Assembly: GCF_007558825.1 (NCBI RefSeq)
Contig: NZ_VLTK01000005.1
Coordinates: 248,001-312,000 of the forward strand
Reading direction: 5' to 3'
Length of the DNA stretch: 64,000 nucleotides
Source of the DNA: Brevibacterium aurantiacum
GTDB taxonomy: Bacteria; Actinomycetota; Actinomycetes; Actinomycetales; Brevibacteriaceae
The translations under genes and the position numbers were made by a program. Position 1 is the stretch's first letter; each line of letters begins with the position of its first letter. Below the pieces are notes generated by a model. It saw nothing but the letters and a program-made list of their open reading frames with translations. It ran no database searches and had not been told where the DNA came from. Of this stretch, positions 16,717-29,425 are shown piece by piece.

Positions 16717-18372
16717 CTACTGTGCGTCCAGCGCCTGAGTCGCGCGGTCACCCAACTCATCGATGAGCACACGCTGGTTCTCCGAATAGTCAACGGGCAC
16801 GACGACGAGGTGGACTCCACCGGCGGCGGAGGCCGACTCGAGGACATCGTGCATCTCGCTGACATTCTCCAGCCTGTGCCCGGTTGCACCATAGGATTCG
16901 GCATAGGCGACGAACTCCGGATTGCCGAACGTCAGGCCGTAGTCGGGCATGCCGTCCACCGCCTGCTTCCACCGGATCATGCCATAGGAGCTGTCTTCGA
17001 GGACGAGCACCACGAGGTCGAGACCGAGGCGGACAGCGGTCTCCATCTCCTGGCTGTTCATCATGAATCCGCCGTCGCCGACGACTGCCATGACCCGGCG
17101 ATCCGGGTAGGTCAGTTTGGCGGCCATAGCAGAGGGGAGACCGGCACCCATCGTCGCCAACGCATTGTCGAGGAGGAGGGTGTTGGCCCGGGTGGTGCGG
17201 TAGTTGCGGGCGAACCAGATCTTATACATGCCGTTGTCCAACGCCACGATTCCATCGATGGGCATGACCGCGCGCACCTCGGCGACGATGCGCTGTGGGA
17301 TGAAGCGATCATCCGTCGTGCCTTCTTCGATCTTCTCCAGAATTCCGGCCCGCATCGGCAGCAGTGCTCCGGCGTTGGGCACGTGACCGACGAGTTCCAC
17401 AGCGAGTCGATCGAGGCTGGGGCCCAAGTCACCGATGGTTTCGACCTGCGGAAAGTAGACCTGCTCGACGACGGCTGCCCGGTAGCCGACGTGGACGACG
17501 GTCGGTCCGTTCTCGTCCATCGTGAACGGAGGCTTCTCGGTCGTATCGTGTCCGATGGTGACGATGACATCGGCCTTATCGATCGCATCGTGGACATAGT
17601 CGCGGCTGGTCAGGGCCGCGGTGCCCATGTACAGATCGGACGAGCCGGACACGGATCCCTTGCCCATCTGAGTGGTGAAATAGGGGATGCGCACCCGAGA
17701 GACAAATCTCGACAGGGCCTCACTGCAGTCTGAGCGCGAGGCATCGGCGCCGAGCATGAGCAGTGGCCGCTCGGCATTCCGGATCACTTGGGCGGCGGCA
17801 TCGATGGCATCGTCGCTGGCAGTCGCCCGTCCATTGGTGTGCGGTTGAACAAGGTCGCAGCGCTCCAGCGGCATCGCGGCGATGTCCTCCGGGAGTTCCA
17901 GATGGACGGGGCCCGGCCGTTCGGACTGGGCAACGCGGAAAGCCTCCCTGATCATGGTGGGGATCATCTTCGCCGAGGTGATCTGTCGGCTGTCCTTCGT
18001 CAGCGGCTTCATCGTCGCGACCGTATTGACGATCTGGAAGCGTGCCTGCTCGGCTGTGCGGATCCCCTTCTGCCCGGTGATCATGATCACCGGCATCCCG
18101 CCGAGGTGGGCGTACGCCGCGCCGGTCGCTAAGTTGAGCGCGCCGGGACCGAGCGTGGTCAGACACACTCCTGGCTTGCCGGTCAGGCGCCCATAGGTCG
18201 CTGCCATGAACGCGGCAGCCTGTTCGTGGCGGGTGAGGACGAATTCGATCGAGGACTGGCGCAGAGAATCGATAAAGTCGATATTCTCCTCACCGGGGAT
18301 GCCGAAGATGCGCTCGACTCCCTCGTTCTCCAGGGCCTTGACCATGACATCGGAAGCTCGCTGAGTCGTCAT
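16717..18372 (-). CDS. Acetolactate synthase-like thiamine diphosphate enzyme
   Basis: A 551-residue ThDP enzyme. The N-terminal Pyr domain carries the activating Glu50 in FVLTRHEQAAAFMA, followed by LTTLGPGALNLATGAAYAHL. The C-terminal PP domain has GDGGFMMNSQEMETAVR near residue 432 with the Mg-ThDP motif, then DSSYGMIRWKQ. It most resembles acetolactate synthase large subunits, which join two pyruvates. No regulatory small subunit (ilvN) is adjacent, so a catabolic or stand-alone role, or another 2-ketoacid decarboxylase reaction, is possible. It is divergent from pheS. Confidence 0.82.
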   Translation of the reverse strand: MTTQRASDVMVKALENEGVERIFGIPGEENIDFIDSLRQSSIEFVLTRHEQAAAFMAATYGRLTGKPGVCLTTLGPGALNLATGAAYAHLGGMPVIMITGQKGIRTAEQARFQIVNTVATMKPLTKDSRQITSAKMIPTMIREAFRVAQSERPGPVHLELPEDIAAMPLERCDLVQPHTNGRATASDDAIDAAAQVIRNAERPLLMLGADASRSDCSEALSRFVSRVRIPYFTTQMGKGSVSGSSDLYMGTAALTSRDYVHDAIDKADVIVTIGHDTTEKPPFTMDENGPTVVHVGYRAAVVEQVYFPQVETIGDLGPSLDRLAVELVGHVPNAGALLPMRAGILEKIEEGTTDDRFIPQRIVAEVRAVMPIDGIVALDNGMYKIWFARNYRTTRANTLLLDNALATMGAGLPSAMAAKLTYPDRRVMAVVGDGGFMMNSQEMETAVRLGLDLVVLVLEDSSYGMIRWKQAVDGMPDYGLTFGNPEFVAYAESYGATGHRLENVSEMHDVLESASAAGGVHLVVVPVDYSENQRVLIDELGDRATQALDAQ

Positions 18373-18508
18373 TCTTCGACACTACATCTTCTGCTGACAG
18401 GTCTCGATGAGCCAGGTCACAGACCAGGACACGGACCGGATTCGGGTCGGACCACCTCGGCGAGGGTGGGAGGTTAAATCCCTATGGGACATCATCCGGA
18501 CGGGTGGC

Positions 18509-18535
18509 CTGACACCGAATCACAGGCGATAGACT
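18509..18535 (+). promoter_or_regulatory. Candidate pheST promoter
   Basis: CTGACA (18509-18514) and TAGACT (18530-18535) with a 15-base spacer, about 50 bases before pheS. The spacer is short, so the match is only fair. No phenylalanine-rich leader peptide or T-box-like structure was found in the 211-base gap. Confidence 0.35.
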
Positions 18536-18574
18536 TGATCGCGGTAGACGAACGGTACCTACGCAGGCAGATGA

Positions 18575-19627
<1,053 letters not shown>

Positions 19628-19628
19628 T

Positions 19629-22202
19629 ATGCGCGTCCCACTGAACTGGCTGGCCGACTACGTCGATCTCCCGGCCAATACGGATCCCCATGCCCTGGCA
19701 GCGGAGTTCGCGTCGATCGGACTCGAGGAAGAGGACTTCTTCGGCCCCGAGATCACCGGGCCCCTCGTCGTCGGTCGCGTCCTTGAACTCGTCAAGGAAG
19801 AGCACTCGAACGGCAAGACCGTCAACTGGTGCCGGGTCGATGTCGGTCCTGCACACAACGAAGATGCTGATGATCCGAAGGACCCGCAGCCCGGCGAGGA
19901 ACGACCCAGTCGCGGCATCATCTGCGGCGCCCACAACTTCGTCGTCGGTGACCTCATCGTCGCCTGCCTGCCCGGAGCCGTCCTGCCCGGTGATTTCCGG
20001 ATCGCTGCCCGCAAGACCTACGGACACAAGTCCGATGGCATGATCTGCTCGGCCAAGGAACTCGGCCTGGGCGAGGACCACGACGGCATCATCGTCCTGA
20101 AGAACCTCGGCCTCAGTGGCGAACCCGGTGACGATGCGATCGCCCTCCTCGGACTCGACCAGGTCACCCTCGACGTCAACGTCACCCCTGACCGCGGCTA
20201 TCAGCTGTCGATGCGCGGCATCGCCCGCGAGTACGCGCAGATGAAGGGGCAGTCCTTCACCGACATCGGCAGCCCCACCGTCGCCGAGGTGAACGCCCCC
20301 ACCGATGACGGGTTCCCTGTCGTCATCGAGGACTCCAACCCCATCGACGGCAACGTCGGCTGCGACCAGTTCACCGCCTTGCAGGTGACCGGGCTCGACC
20401 CGGCAGCGACGACCCCGTTCTGGATGCACCGCCGTCTCATTGCCGCAGGCATGCGTCCCATCAGCCTCACCGTTGATGTCACGAACTACGTCATGCTCGA
20501 ACTCGGTCAGCCCCTGCACGCCTATGACACGGCGCTGCTGGGCGAGGAGATCGTCGTGCGTCGTGCGCAGGCGGGGGAGAAGTTCACGACCCTCGACGAC
20601 GTCAAGCGCACACTCGATGCCGAAGATCTTCTCATCACCGACCGTGGCGGCAAGGGCGGCAAGATCATCGGCCTCGCCGGAGTCATGGGCGGAGCCGCGG
20701 TCGAGGTCAATGATGAGACCACCGCCGTCGTCATCGAGTCCGCACACTTCGATCCGATCTCGATCGCCAGGACCGCCCGGCGGCACAAACTGTCCTCCGA
20801 GGCCTCGCGTCGCTTCGAACGTGGAGTCGACCCGCTGCTCGGCCCCGTGGCTGCACGCCGCTGCGCCGATCTGCTCGTCGAACTCGCAGGCGGCACTCTC
20901 AGCCCGGCGACAACTCAGGTCGGTCAGGCTCCTGAACCCACCGTCATCGAGCTTCCGATCAAGCGCGTCGACTCGCTCGTCGGCGTCGACTACACGACCG
21001 CCGAGGTGACCGGGCTGCTCGAAGGTATCGGTGCAGTCATCGAGGTCATCGGCAAGGACCGTCTGGCCGTGACCGTGCCCTCCTGGCGCACGGACATCAC
21101 CGCAGACGTCGACCTCATTGAGGAAGTCGCCCGCACCGGCGGCTACGACCGGATCCCATCGATCCAACCGGCCGCTCGCGCCGGACAGGGCATGACCGAA
21201 GCACAGCGCACCCGGCGCCGGATCTCTAATCTGCTCGCCGCCGACGGGTACACGGAGGTGCTGTCCTACCCGTTCACGTCCGATAAGCGTGATGATCAGC
21301 TGCGCCTTGAAGCCGACGATGTGCGCCGCAAGCACATCCGCCTGGCGAACCCGATGTCCGAAGACCTGCCACTGATGCGCACCAACCTGCTCTCGACCCT
21401 GGTCGAACTGGTGGCACGCAACTTCGGTCGTGGAGCCAAGGATGTCGCCCTGTTCGAGGCCGGGCTCGTCTCCACCTCGGCGGGACTGCCTGCCGGACCC
21501 GGACCACGGCACCTGCCCGGCTACCACCCGACGGATGCGGAACTCGAGGAGGTCTACGCCTCGGTTCCCGCCCAGCCGTACCACTACGCGGGCATCATCT
21601 CCGGCAACGTCGAACTGCCCGGCGTCTGGGGCAAGGGCCGCAAGGCCGAGGCCACCGACGTCATCGACACGGTGCGCCGCATCGCCGGTGTCAACGGCAT
21701 CGAGGTCAGTGTCGAAGCCGACCAGATCGCACCCTGGCACCCAGGGCGTGCGGCGAAGTTCCTCCTCGCCGATGGTCAGGAACTCGGACACGCGGGTGAA
21801 CTCCACCCGAAGGTGTGCGAGAACCTGGGCCTGCCGGCCCGGACGGTTGCCTTCGAGATCGATCTCGACGCGCTCGTGGCACAGGAGGACCTGCGGACCT
21901 GGGACGGTGCACTGTCGACCTACCCGGTCTCCCGTCAGGACGTCGCTCTCATCGTCGACGAGTCACTGCCCACCCAGACGCTGGCGGCGACTCTGCGCGA
22001 GGGTGCGGGGGAGGAGCTCGAACTGCTCGAGACCTTCGACCTCTACACCGGTGACCAGCTGCCCGAGGGCAAGAAGTCCCTGGCCTTCCGCCTGACGTTC
22101 CGAGCAGCGGATCGCACGCTCAAGGCCGATGATGCCTCGGCGATGCGTGAGGCCGCGACGCAGTTGGCCGCTGAGCGCCACGGCGCTGAAGTCCGAAGCT
22201 GA
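19629..22202 (+). CDS. pheT: Phenylalanyl-tRNA synthetase beta subunit
   Basis: An 857-residue subunit with the full bacterial layout. It has an N-terminal tRNA-binding (EMAP-like) domain (about 40-160, with GAHNFVVGDLIVACLPGAVLP), B3/B4 editing domain with the HKLSSEASRRFERGVDP signature, B5 domain, catalytic-like core, and a C-terminal ferredoxin-fold anticodon domain (LSTYPVSRQDVALIVDE to the end). The B3/B4 domain hydrolyses mischarged Tyr-tRNA-Phe. Length is slightly above the usual 790-850. It follows pheS directly. Confidence 0.97.
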   Translation: MRVPLNWLADYVDLPANTDPHALAAEFASIGLEEEDFFGPEITGPLVVGRVLELVKEEHSNGKTVNWCRVDVGPAHNEDADDPKDPQPGEERPSRGIICGAHNFVVGDLIVACLPGAVLPGDFRIAARKTYGHKSDGMICSAKELGLGEDHDGIIVLKNLGLSGEPGDDAIALLGLDQVTLDVNVTPDRGYQLSMRGIAREYAQMKGQSFTDIGSPTVAEVNAPTDDGFPVVIEDSNPIDGNVGCDQFTALQVTGLDPAATTPFWMHRRLIAAGMRPISLTVDVTNYVMLELGQPLHAYDTALLGEEIVVRRAQAGEKFTTLDDVKRTLDAEDLLITDRGGKGGKIIGLAGVMGGAAVEVNDETTAVVIESAHFDPISIARTARRHKLSSEASRRFERGVDPLLGPVAARRCADLLVELAGGTLSPATTQVGQAPEPTVIELPIKRVDSLVGVDYTTAEVTGLLEGIGAVIEVIGKDRLAVTVPSWRTDITADVDLIEEVARTGGYDRIPSIQPAARAGQGMTEAQRTRRRISNLLAADGYTEVLSYPFTSDKRDDQLRLEADDVRRKHIRLANPMSEDLPLMRTNLLSTLVELVARNFGRGAKDVALFEAGLVSTSAGLPAGPGPRHLPGYHPTDAELEEVYASVPAQPYHYAGIISGNVELPGVWGKGRKAEATDVIDTVRRIAGVNGIEVSVEADQIAPWHPGRAAKFLLADGQELGHAGELHPKVCENLGLPARTVAFEIDLDALVAQEDLRTWDGALSTYPVSRQDVALIVDESLPTQTLAATLREGAGEELELLETFDLYTGDQLPEGKKSLAFRLTFRAADRTLKADDASAMREAATQLAAERHGAEVRS

Positions 22203-22290
22203 GGACTGAACGCATGATGGCCCGGTCGGTTGCTTCGGTGTCCCGGCCGGGTCCTGTCACATCCGAACCGAACATCAGAGGAGTCTGACC

Positions 22291-23172
22291 ATGACCGAGA
22301 AGCTGCCCTACGGAACCAACCTGCCCAGCGATACAGCGAAACACGAGGCGACGGCCGTGCCGTCCGAGACCATCGCGGTCGTGACCGGTGGAGCCCGCGG
22401 CATCGGCCGCTACCTGTCCGAGGCGTTTGCGAAGGCTGGCTACCACGTGGTCGTCACGGCCACCTCGGCGTCGAAGGCTGAGGCAGCGGCGGCGGAGATC
22501 GTCGACGCCACAGGGGGAGCGGTCACCGGATTGGAGCTGCGCGCCGATGACATCGACTCGGTGTCGGCGTTGCGCATTGCGGTCGCAGCGCTCGAATCTG
22601 AGAGTGGCCGCCGTATGCAGGTTCTGGTCAACAATGCCGGTCGCATCGAGTCCACCGAGGGCCCACTGTGGGAGGCAGATCCGGAGAGCATCAAGGGTGT
22701 CGTCGACGCCAACGTCCTGGGGGTCGCCCTCATGATCAATGCCTTCGCCCCTGTGCTCATTGCAGGCGCCGAGGCGACCGGCCGTCCCAGCCGCATCATC
22801 GACCTCAACTCGGGTTCGGGTGCGAAGGGCACGCCCGCCTACGCCGTGTACTCGGCGTCGAAGGCCTCCCTGTTCCGTCTCGCCGATTCCGTCGTCCACT
22901 TCGGTCATAACAAGGGTCTGCGGATTTTCGAGATGGCACCTGGCGTCGTCGAGACGTCGATGACGAAGTCCATGCCTGTCCATGACTTCCGCGGTGAAGA
23001 CGATTGGACCAGCCCGCAGCAGGTCACCGACTTGGCGCTGGCTTTGTCCTCGGGCACGCTTGATGCGTTCACCGGGCGGTATGTGCGGGCAGGTGCTGAC
23101 ACCGAGGAATCGCTTCTCACCGAGCCGGCTGCCGGGTTCACAGAGTCCACACGACGTCTCGTCCTCGGCTGA
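22291..23172 (+). CDS. Short-chain dehydrogenase/reductase
   Basis: A 293-residue classical SDR. The cofactor loop is VVTGGARGIGR (30-40), the NNAG motif follows, and the catalytic triad is in LNSGSGAKGTPAYAVYSASK (Ser, then YxxxK). The sequence does not reveal the substrate. AGAGGAG precedes the ATG. An imperfect inverted repeat around 22220-22255 (CCCGG and CCGGG blocks) separates it from pheT and may be a terminator. It stands between pheT and pabAB with no functional tie to either. Confidence 0.85.
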   Translation: MTEKLPYGTNLPSDTAKHEATAVPSETIAVVTGGARGIGRYLSEAFAKAGYHVVVTATSASKAEAAAAEIVDATGGAVTGLELRADDIDSVSALRIAVAALESESGRRMQVLVNNAGRIESTEGPLWEADPESIKGVVDANVLGVALMINAFAPVLIAGAEATGRPSRIIDLNSGSGAKGTPAYAVYSASKASLFRLADSVVHFGHNKGLRIFEMAPGVVETSMTKSMPVHDFRGEDDWTSPQQVTDLALALSSGTLDAFTGRYVRAGADTEESLLTEPAAGFTESTRRLVLG

Positions 23173-23223
23173 GTTCCCAGGTTTTCGCAGAGCTCACGGA
23201 CAGACTGAGACATCGGCAGATCA

Positions 23224-25478
<2,255 letters not shown>

Positions 25479-25482
<4 letters not shown>

Positions 25483-26255
25483 GGAGCTGGACTTGGGACC
25501 CACTGCCCAAAGATTTCGTGTCGAGTGGTGCAACCGGTGAACTCCGACTCGCAGATTCCTGGTTCGTCGGTGATGGCAGAGTCCGCGCGTTCGACGGGCA
25601 TCGCCGACGATTCAGCAAGGCTGCTCTCGAGCAGGGTTGCACTGATGCGGACTCGACCGACTTCTGGACAGCGCTCATCGACCTCATTCCGCGTACGGGG
25701 GAGTGGTTCCCCAGAGTCGAGGTCCTCGGAGATGTTGCTGGACCAGTCCTCGGATTTCGGCTGAGACCTGCACCGCCACGCACCGACGAGCTCAGTGTGT
25801 GGATTCCACCGTTCTCGGATCCGCGTCGACACCCACAGACGAAGGGACCGGACATTGCCCTACTCGCTCAGATGCGTGCCCAGGCGTATGAGGAGCACGG
25901 CTGCGACGAAGTTCTGCTCGTCAACGAAGAGGGCCTCGCTGTCGAGTCGGCAACCTCGAGCCTGCTGTGGTGGGAGGACGAGACGCTGTGTGTTCCGCAC
26001 CCGGACCTGGGCCAACTCCCAGGTGTGACCACATCACTAATCCAAGACGAAGCTCGCAGACGGTCTATCAGCATCGAGTATCGACGGGTACAACCTGAAG
26101 ATCTGTCCGGACACGAGGTATGGCTCGTCAACGCCCTGCACGGAATCCGGCGGATCCGAACTCTCTCCGGCTCATACGATTCCGTTGCCGGCCCTGCGCC
26201 GGAGTGGTTTTGGGAATGGAAGCAGTGGCTGGATGCGCAGGCAGAACCGTTTTGA
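25479..26255 (+). CDS. pabC: Aminodeoxychorismate lyase (class IV PLP enzyme)
   Basis: A 258-residue fold-type IV PLP protein. It would split aminodeoxychorismate into p-aminobenzoate and pyruvate for folate. The early RVRAFDGHRRRF segment, the TKGPDIALL segment with the probable PLP lysine, DEVLLVNEEGLAVESATSSLLWW with the conserved Glu, and LPGVTTSLI for phosphate binding all fit. Coupling to pabAB by an ATGA overlap makes PabC more likely than a branched-chain or D-amino-acid transaminase. Confidence 0.88.
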
Positions 26256-26296
26256 GGGCCTGTTAGTTCGGCGGTAGCTACGCTGTGTCTGCTCCA

Positions 26297-26896
26297 TCAC
26301 TCCAGACTTGGCACCAAGAGCACCTTCCCCGCATCACCCGTGAGCAGATTGAGTGCCTCGTCGGCGGCCGACAGCGGCAGGTGGTGGGTGAAGAGCCAGT
26401 CGAGGTCAAGTCGTCCGGACTTCAGCAACAACATGAGTTGATCCCAGCTCTCCCACAGACGCCTGCCGTAAATTCCTCGCAGGGTGATGCCCTTCCTGTT
26501 GATCCAGCTCGCGATGTCGATCTCCGCCGGCTGGCTCGGGTGACCGACAGCGACCACGGTGGCCTCATTCCGCAGCGCCTCGAATAAGGTCGGTAGCACC
26601 CCATGGACACCAGAGACTTCGAATGCGACATCGAAACCACCGCGCGCCCCTGCGACCTCCCGACAGATCTCGACAATGTCATCGGACGGGTGCAAGACTT
26701 GTGCACCGAGGTCGCGAGCCTGCCCCTGTCGAAACGGATTGGGCTCAACGACCACGACGTTGGCTACGCCCATGGTCAGCGCGATCTTCGCGATGACAAG
26801 TCCAACCGGACCGCAGCCGTTGATGAGGACGGCGTCGGATTCAAGATCGACGAGGTCGCTTGGGTTCAAGAGCACAGGGAAGCTGTGGAAGGCCCA
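26297..26896 (-). pseudogene. Threonine dehydrogenase-like zinc enzyme, 5' end lost
   Basis: The frame encodes only the C-terminal half (about 193-200 residues) of a zinc-dependent medium-chain dehydrogenase. It begins in AFHSFPVLLNPSDLVD and runs through the NAD-binding ESDAVLINGCGPVGLVIAK to SAADEALNLLTGDAGKVLLV. The whole N-terminal catalytic zinc domain (about 150 residues, GHE and Cys ligands) is missing. An in-frame TGA lies at 26899-26897, exactly where homology stops. Sequence beyond that point belongs to a different gene on the other strand, so this is a beheaded remnant. Confidence 0.82.
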
Positions 26897-27020
26897 TCAA
26901 AACTGCGTCATTGAAGTCGTGCAGGACAAAGTCGGCGGCAACGAGCTCGTGGTCAACTACGGCGATAACTATCAATCGAACTTGCAGATAAGGCAAGACT
27001 GCTTAATCATAGAAGAATGA
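26895..27020 (+). pseudogene. 3' remnant of a gene upstream of the AT-rich membrane protein
   Basis: About 41 residues (HQNCVIEVVQDKVGGNELVV and on to DCLIIEE) are open and end in TGA that overlaps the ATG of the next gene as ATGA. Upstream in this frame lies only the antisense of the dehydrogenase remnant. The coupling suggests this is the surviving tail of a real gene that once formed an operon with the membrane protein at 27017. No family recognised. Confidence 0.5.
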
Positions 27021-28591
27021 CATCAGCCGATGACGTTCTCTCAAGCAGAGACTACAGCGAAGCTATTCGTAAAGGGCACAACGAAGTTTGGCATTCGATG
27101 TTTGCCAGCTTCACCACTATTGCTCTCATGAGCATTCTGATAGTGTTTGTGGCTGGGGCGGTTGAAAAACTCTTAGCTGGAAGCGCAGTCATTGATAGCA
27201 ATAATCCTATGACACTCGTTGTGTCAGGATTCAAGGTTATTGTGAGCATGTTCTCTGGATATGAAGGATTGCAAGTTGTCGGGGTTTTGGCTACCATCGC
27301 GATCGCACAGACTGTGTCATCTCGATCATTGCTCGGGGAGGTCAGTGAACTTCCACAGAGCGATCGTGTGATTGAAGGAACTGGGCCATTGGAGGTCAAG
27401 AAGGCAAGCAAGCTGCAGCGGGTTGTATTGATCGCCGTGTTCTTCAGTGTGTTTATGACTTCAGCGATTATTCTGTTTTCTGTGGTGATGTTTACGATCG
27501 GCAGTTTTCCTGCAGGTTCAGTTTCGGTTATCTTGGGGGTATTTCTTACATTTGAAACTGTTAGATTCTTTGCGGGATACAGGGATATCGGGGAATTTAA
27601 ACGAGACGTGTCCGGGCGCAGGGAAAGTGCGTTTAAGGATTGGAGCAGAAACTATGATCCGCCGAGCTGGATGCCGAGGGTTTGGTACCTTGGATTCGCG
27701 TCGTGTTTGATTCTTCCGTTTTTGCATTCACTGTTTTTGGGGTATGCGGACGCGGCATTTAACGTCTTGATTTTTACTGTATTTGTGTCGTTGTTGTATT
27801 TCGTAGTGTTCATTATAGTGGCACGCGGGGTAGTCGATATCAATCGAAGCTCGAGATTGATGGTGAGGGGCCTGTCGACCGTTCTTTCGGTGATGTTTTG
27901 GTTAGCTTCAACATTAGCCGTACTTGAATTTTTAGGTGCTGATCACGTTGCGTCCGGGAGTGTTGTTGTCGTCCAGCTGTTCGCGATTCTGTGTTTAACG
28001 GTGATTATGCTCTTTCGCGTGTGGGGAGAAACGCGATGGCTGGTCTTCAAGGGGTTCGGTACTGATTACGTCCGCAGGCTCGGTAGTAGGAGCGAGCGTG
28101 AGATTCTGCTTCGGGTTAAGGGCAGTTGGAATGAATCGAGAAGGATGTTGTCATTCTGGGCCAAAATTGTGGTCGTTGCTATTGCGATCGTTTTTGTAAT
28201 ATCTATCGCAATTTGGGATCTACCACCTAAGGAGTCAGTATCTTTCGTGATTTTGATGCTTTTGGGATGCCCGGCCAGTTTCGTCGCCCGTTGGAGCGGA
28301 ATGTTTGAGAAGTTGGCCTGCTTCGGTGGCGCTCTACTGATTCTCATTGCTGCTAGCCGGTTATTATATGCAATGGGTCCAATCGGGCCCACTTATTCTC
28401 AGATTTGTTTCACTGTGATGTTAATGATATTTATCGTCGTTTGTTGGGACCGCCAGAGCTATTTTGCCCCGTTTCGGGCCGTACTGATTCTGCTAGATTC
28501 TATTGTTGTCCGCCAATTGGAGGAATTCGAATCAGAGCAGGACCGTGTGAATTCAGCTTCTGAAGGGCGGATAAATTCAGCGATCAGCTAA
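27017..28591 (+). CDS. Polytopic membrane protein of unknown function, AT-rich
   Basis: A 524-residue integral membrane protein. Hydrophobic segments suggest about 10-12 helices, for example IALMSILIVFVAGAV, VVLIAVFFSVFMTSAII, VLIFTVFVSLLYFVVFIIV and FWAKIVVVAIAIVFVISIAI. Between them are basic loops such as RRLGSRSEREILLRVKGSW. The last 40 residues are an acidic soluble tail. No transporter signature is recognised. Codon use is rich in A/T-ending codons (TTT, ATT, TTA), unlike all neighbours, a sign of transfer. The start lies in an ATGA overlap with the beheaded upstream frame. The stop overlaps the racemase 3' end by 15 bases. Confidence 0.75.
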   Translation: MTSADDVLSSRDYSEAIRKGHNEVWHSMFASFTTIALMSILIVFVAGAVEKLLAGSAVIDSNNPMTLVVSGFKVIVSMFSGYEGLQVVGVLATIAIAQTVSSRSLLGEVSELPQSDRVIEGTGPLEVKKASKLQRVVLIAVFFSVFMTSAIILFSVVMFTIGSFPAGSVSVILGVFLTFETVRFFAGYRDIGEFKRDVSGRRESAFKDWSRNYDPPSWMPRVWYLGFASCLILPFLHSLFLGYADAAFNVLIFTVFVSLLYFVVFIIVARGVVDINRSSRLMVRGLSTVLSVMFWLASTLAVLEFLGADHVASGSVVVVQLFAILCLTVIMLFRVWGETRWLVFKGFGTDYVRRLGSRSEREILLRVKGSWNESRRMLSFWAKIVVVAIAIVFVISIAIWDLPPKESVSFVILMLLGCPASFVARWSGMFEKLACFGGALLILIAASRLLYAMGPIGPTYSQICFTVMLMIFIVVCWDRQSYFAPFRAVLILLDSIVVRQLEEFESEQDRVNSASEGRINSAIS

Positions 28592-29320
28592 TAGCCGTTG
28601 ATTCGCTATTTTGCTGGTGCTTGACTTGGATTCCGCCAGCATCCATTCCACAATCGCCGCCACGTGCGCATCCACCGAGTCGATGGCTGGCAGGGGAGCG
28701 GACTCCGGCGGCACCAGCAGGCCGATCTCCGTGCACGATAGTGCCACCGCATCTGCACCGCGAGCTTTGAGGTCCTTCATGATCTCGACATATCGGGCAC
28801 GGGAGGCATCGGTGAAGACGCCTTGGGTAAGTTCGTCGAAGATGATCTGATCGACCTCGAGACAGGTCTCCTCATCGGGGACGAGCGTGCGGATGCCCTG
28901 CGCCTCGAGTCGGTCGGTGTAGAAGCCGTCGAGCATCGTCCATTTTGTGCCGAGCACCGCCAGAGTCGAATGGCCCTGACGTTTGGCCATCGTCGCAATC
29001 GCATCGACGATGTGGATCAGGGGCGCATCCACCGCGGCCTCTACTGCAGGTGCGCACTTGTGCATGAGGTTGGTCGCGATTGCCACTGCCTCGGCGCCAC
29101 CATGGACGAGTCGCTGTGCCGTTGCGGCCAGGGAGGCATCCATACCCGCCCAATCCTCGGCGACCTGCATGTCGCGGATATCGGCGAAGTCGGTTGAGTC
29201 CAACAGGATCTGTGCAGAATGATGCCCGCCGAGACGCTCAGTCACAGCCGAGTTGATCTTCGTGTAGTACTCGATGCTCGAGTGCCAGCTCATTCCACCC
29301 AACAGTCCGATCCTGCGCAT
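28577..29320 (-). CDS. Aspartate/glutamate racemase family protein, YgeA-like
   Basis: A 247-residue amino-acid racemase. The start MRRIGLLGGMSWHSS, the segment IATNLMHK (81-88) and LSCTEIGLLVPPES near the C-terminus match the YgeA group. In that group, a Thr of the TN-MHK motif and a Cys of the CTEIG motif are the two catalytic acid/base residues, and both are present. Substrate is probably a free amino acid; which one is unclear. It is divergent from a LysR gene and a TRAP transporter, suggesting uptake plus stereo-inversion of one substrate. Its stop overlaps the AT-rich membrane gene tail to tail. Confidence 0.86.
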   Translation of the reverse strand: MRRIGLLGGMSWHSSIEYYTKINSAVTERLGGHHSAQILLDSTDFADIRDMQVAEDWAGMDASLAATAQRLVHGGAEAVAIATNLMHKCAPAVEAAVDAPLIHIVDAIATMAKRQGHSTLAVLGTKWTMLDGFYTDRLEAQGIRTLVPDEETCLEVDQIIFDELTQGVFTDASRARYVEIMKDLKARGADAVALSCTEIGLLVPPESAPLPAIDSVDAHVAAIVEWMLAESKSSTSKIANQRLLADR

Positions 29321-29425
29321 AGTTTGTCTCCTCGTCCTCGTGTATCAGTGCTTTCCCTCCAGTCTCGTCCGATCCAGGGACTCCCGGTAGGCCCAGTTCC
29401 CTCTGCCATGACATAACCTGGACTT

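Noticed and set aside
22203..22290. GC-rich inverted repeat after pheT as a firm terminator.
   Set aside because: Pairing is imperfect and there is no T run, so it is mentioned only in the SDR entry.
26559..26894. Plus-strand frame preceding the 27017 gene, as a full 153-residue protein.
   Set aside because: Its first 110 residues are antisense to the dehydrogenase remnant; only the tail after about 26895 looks like a genuine gene end.
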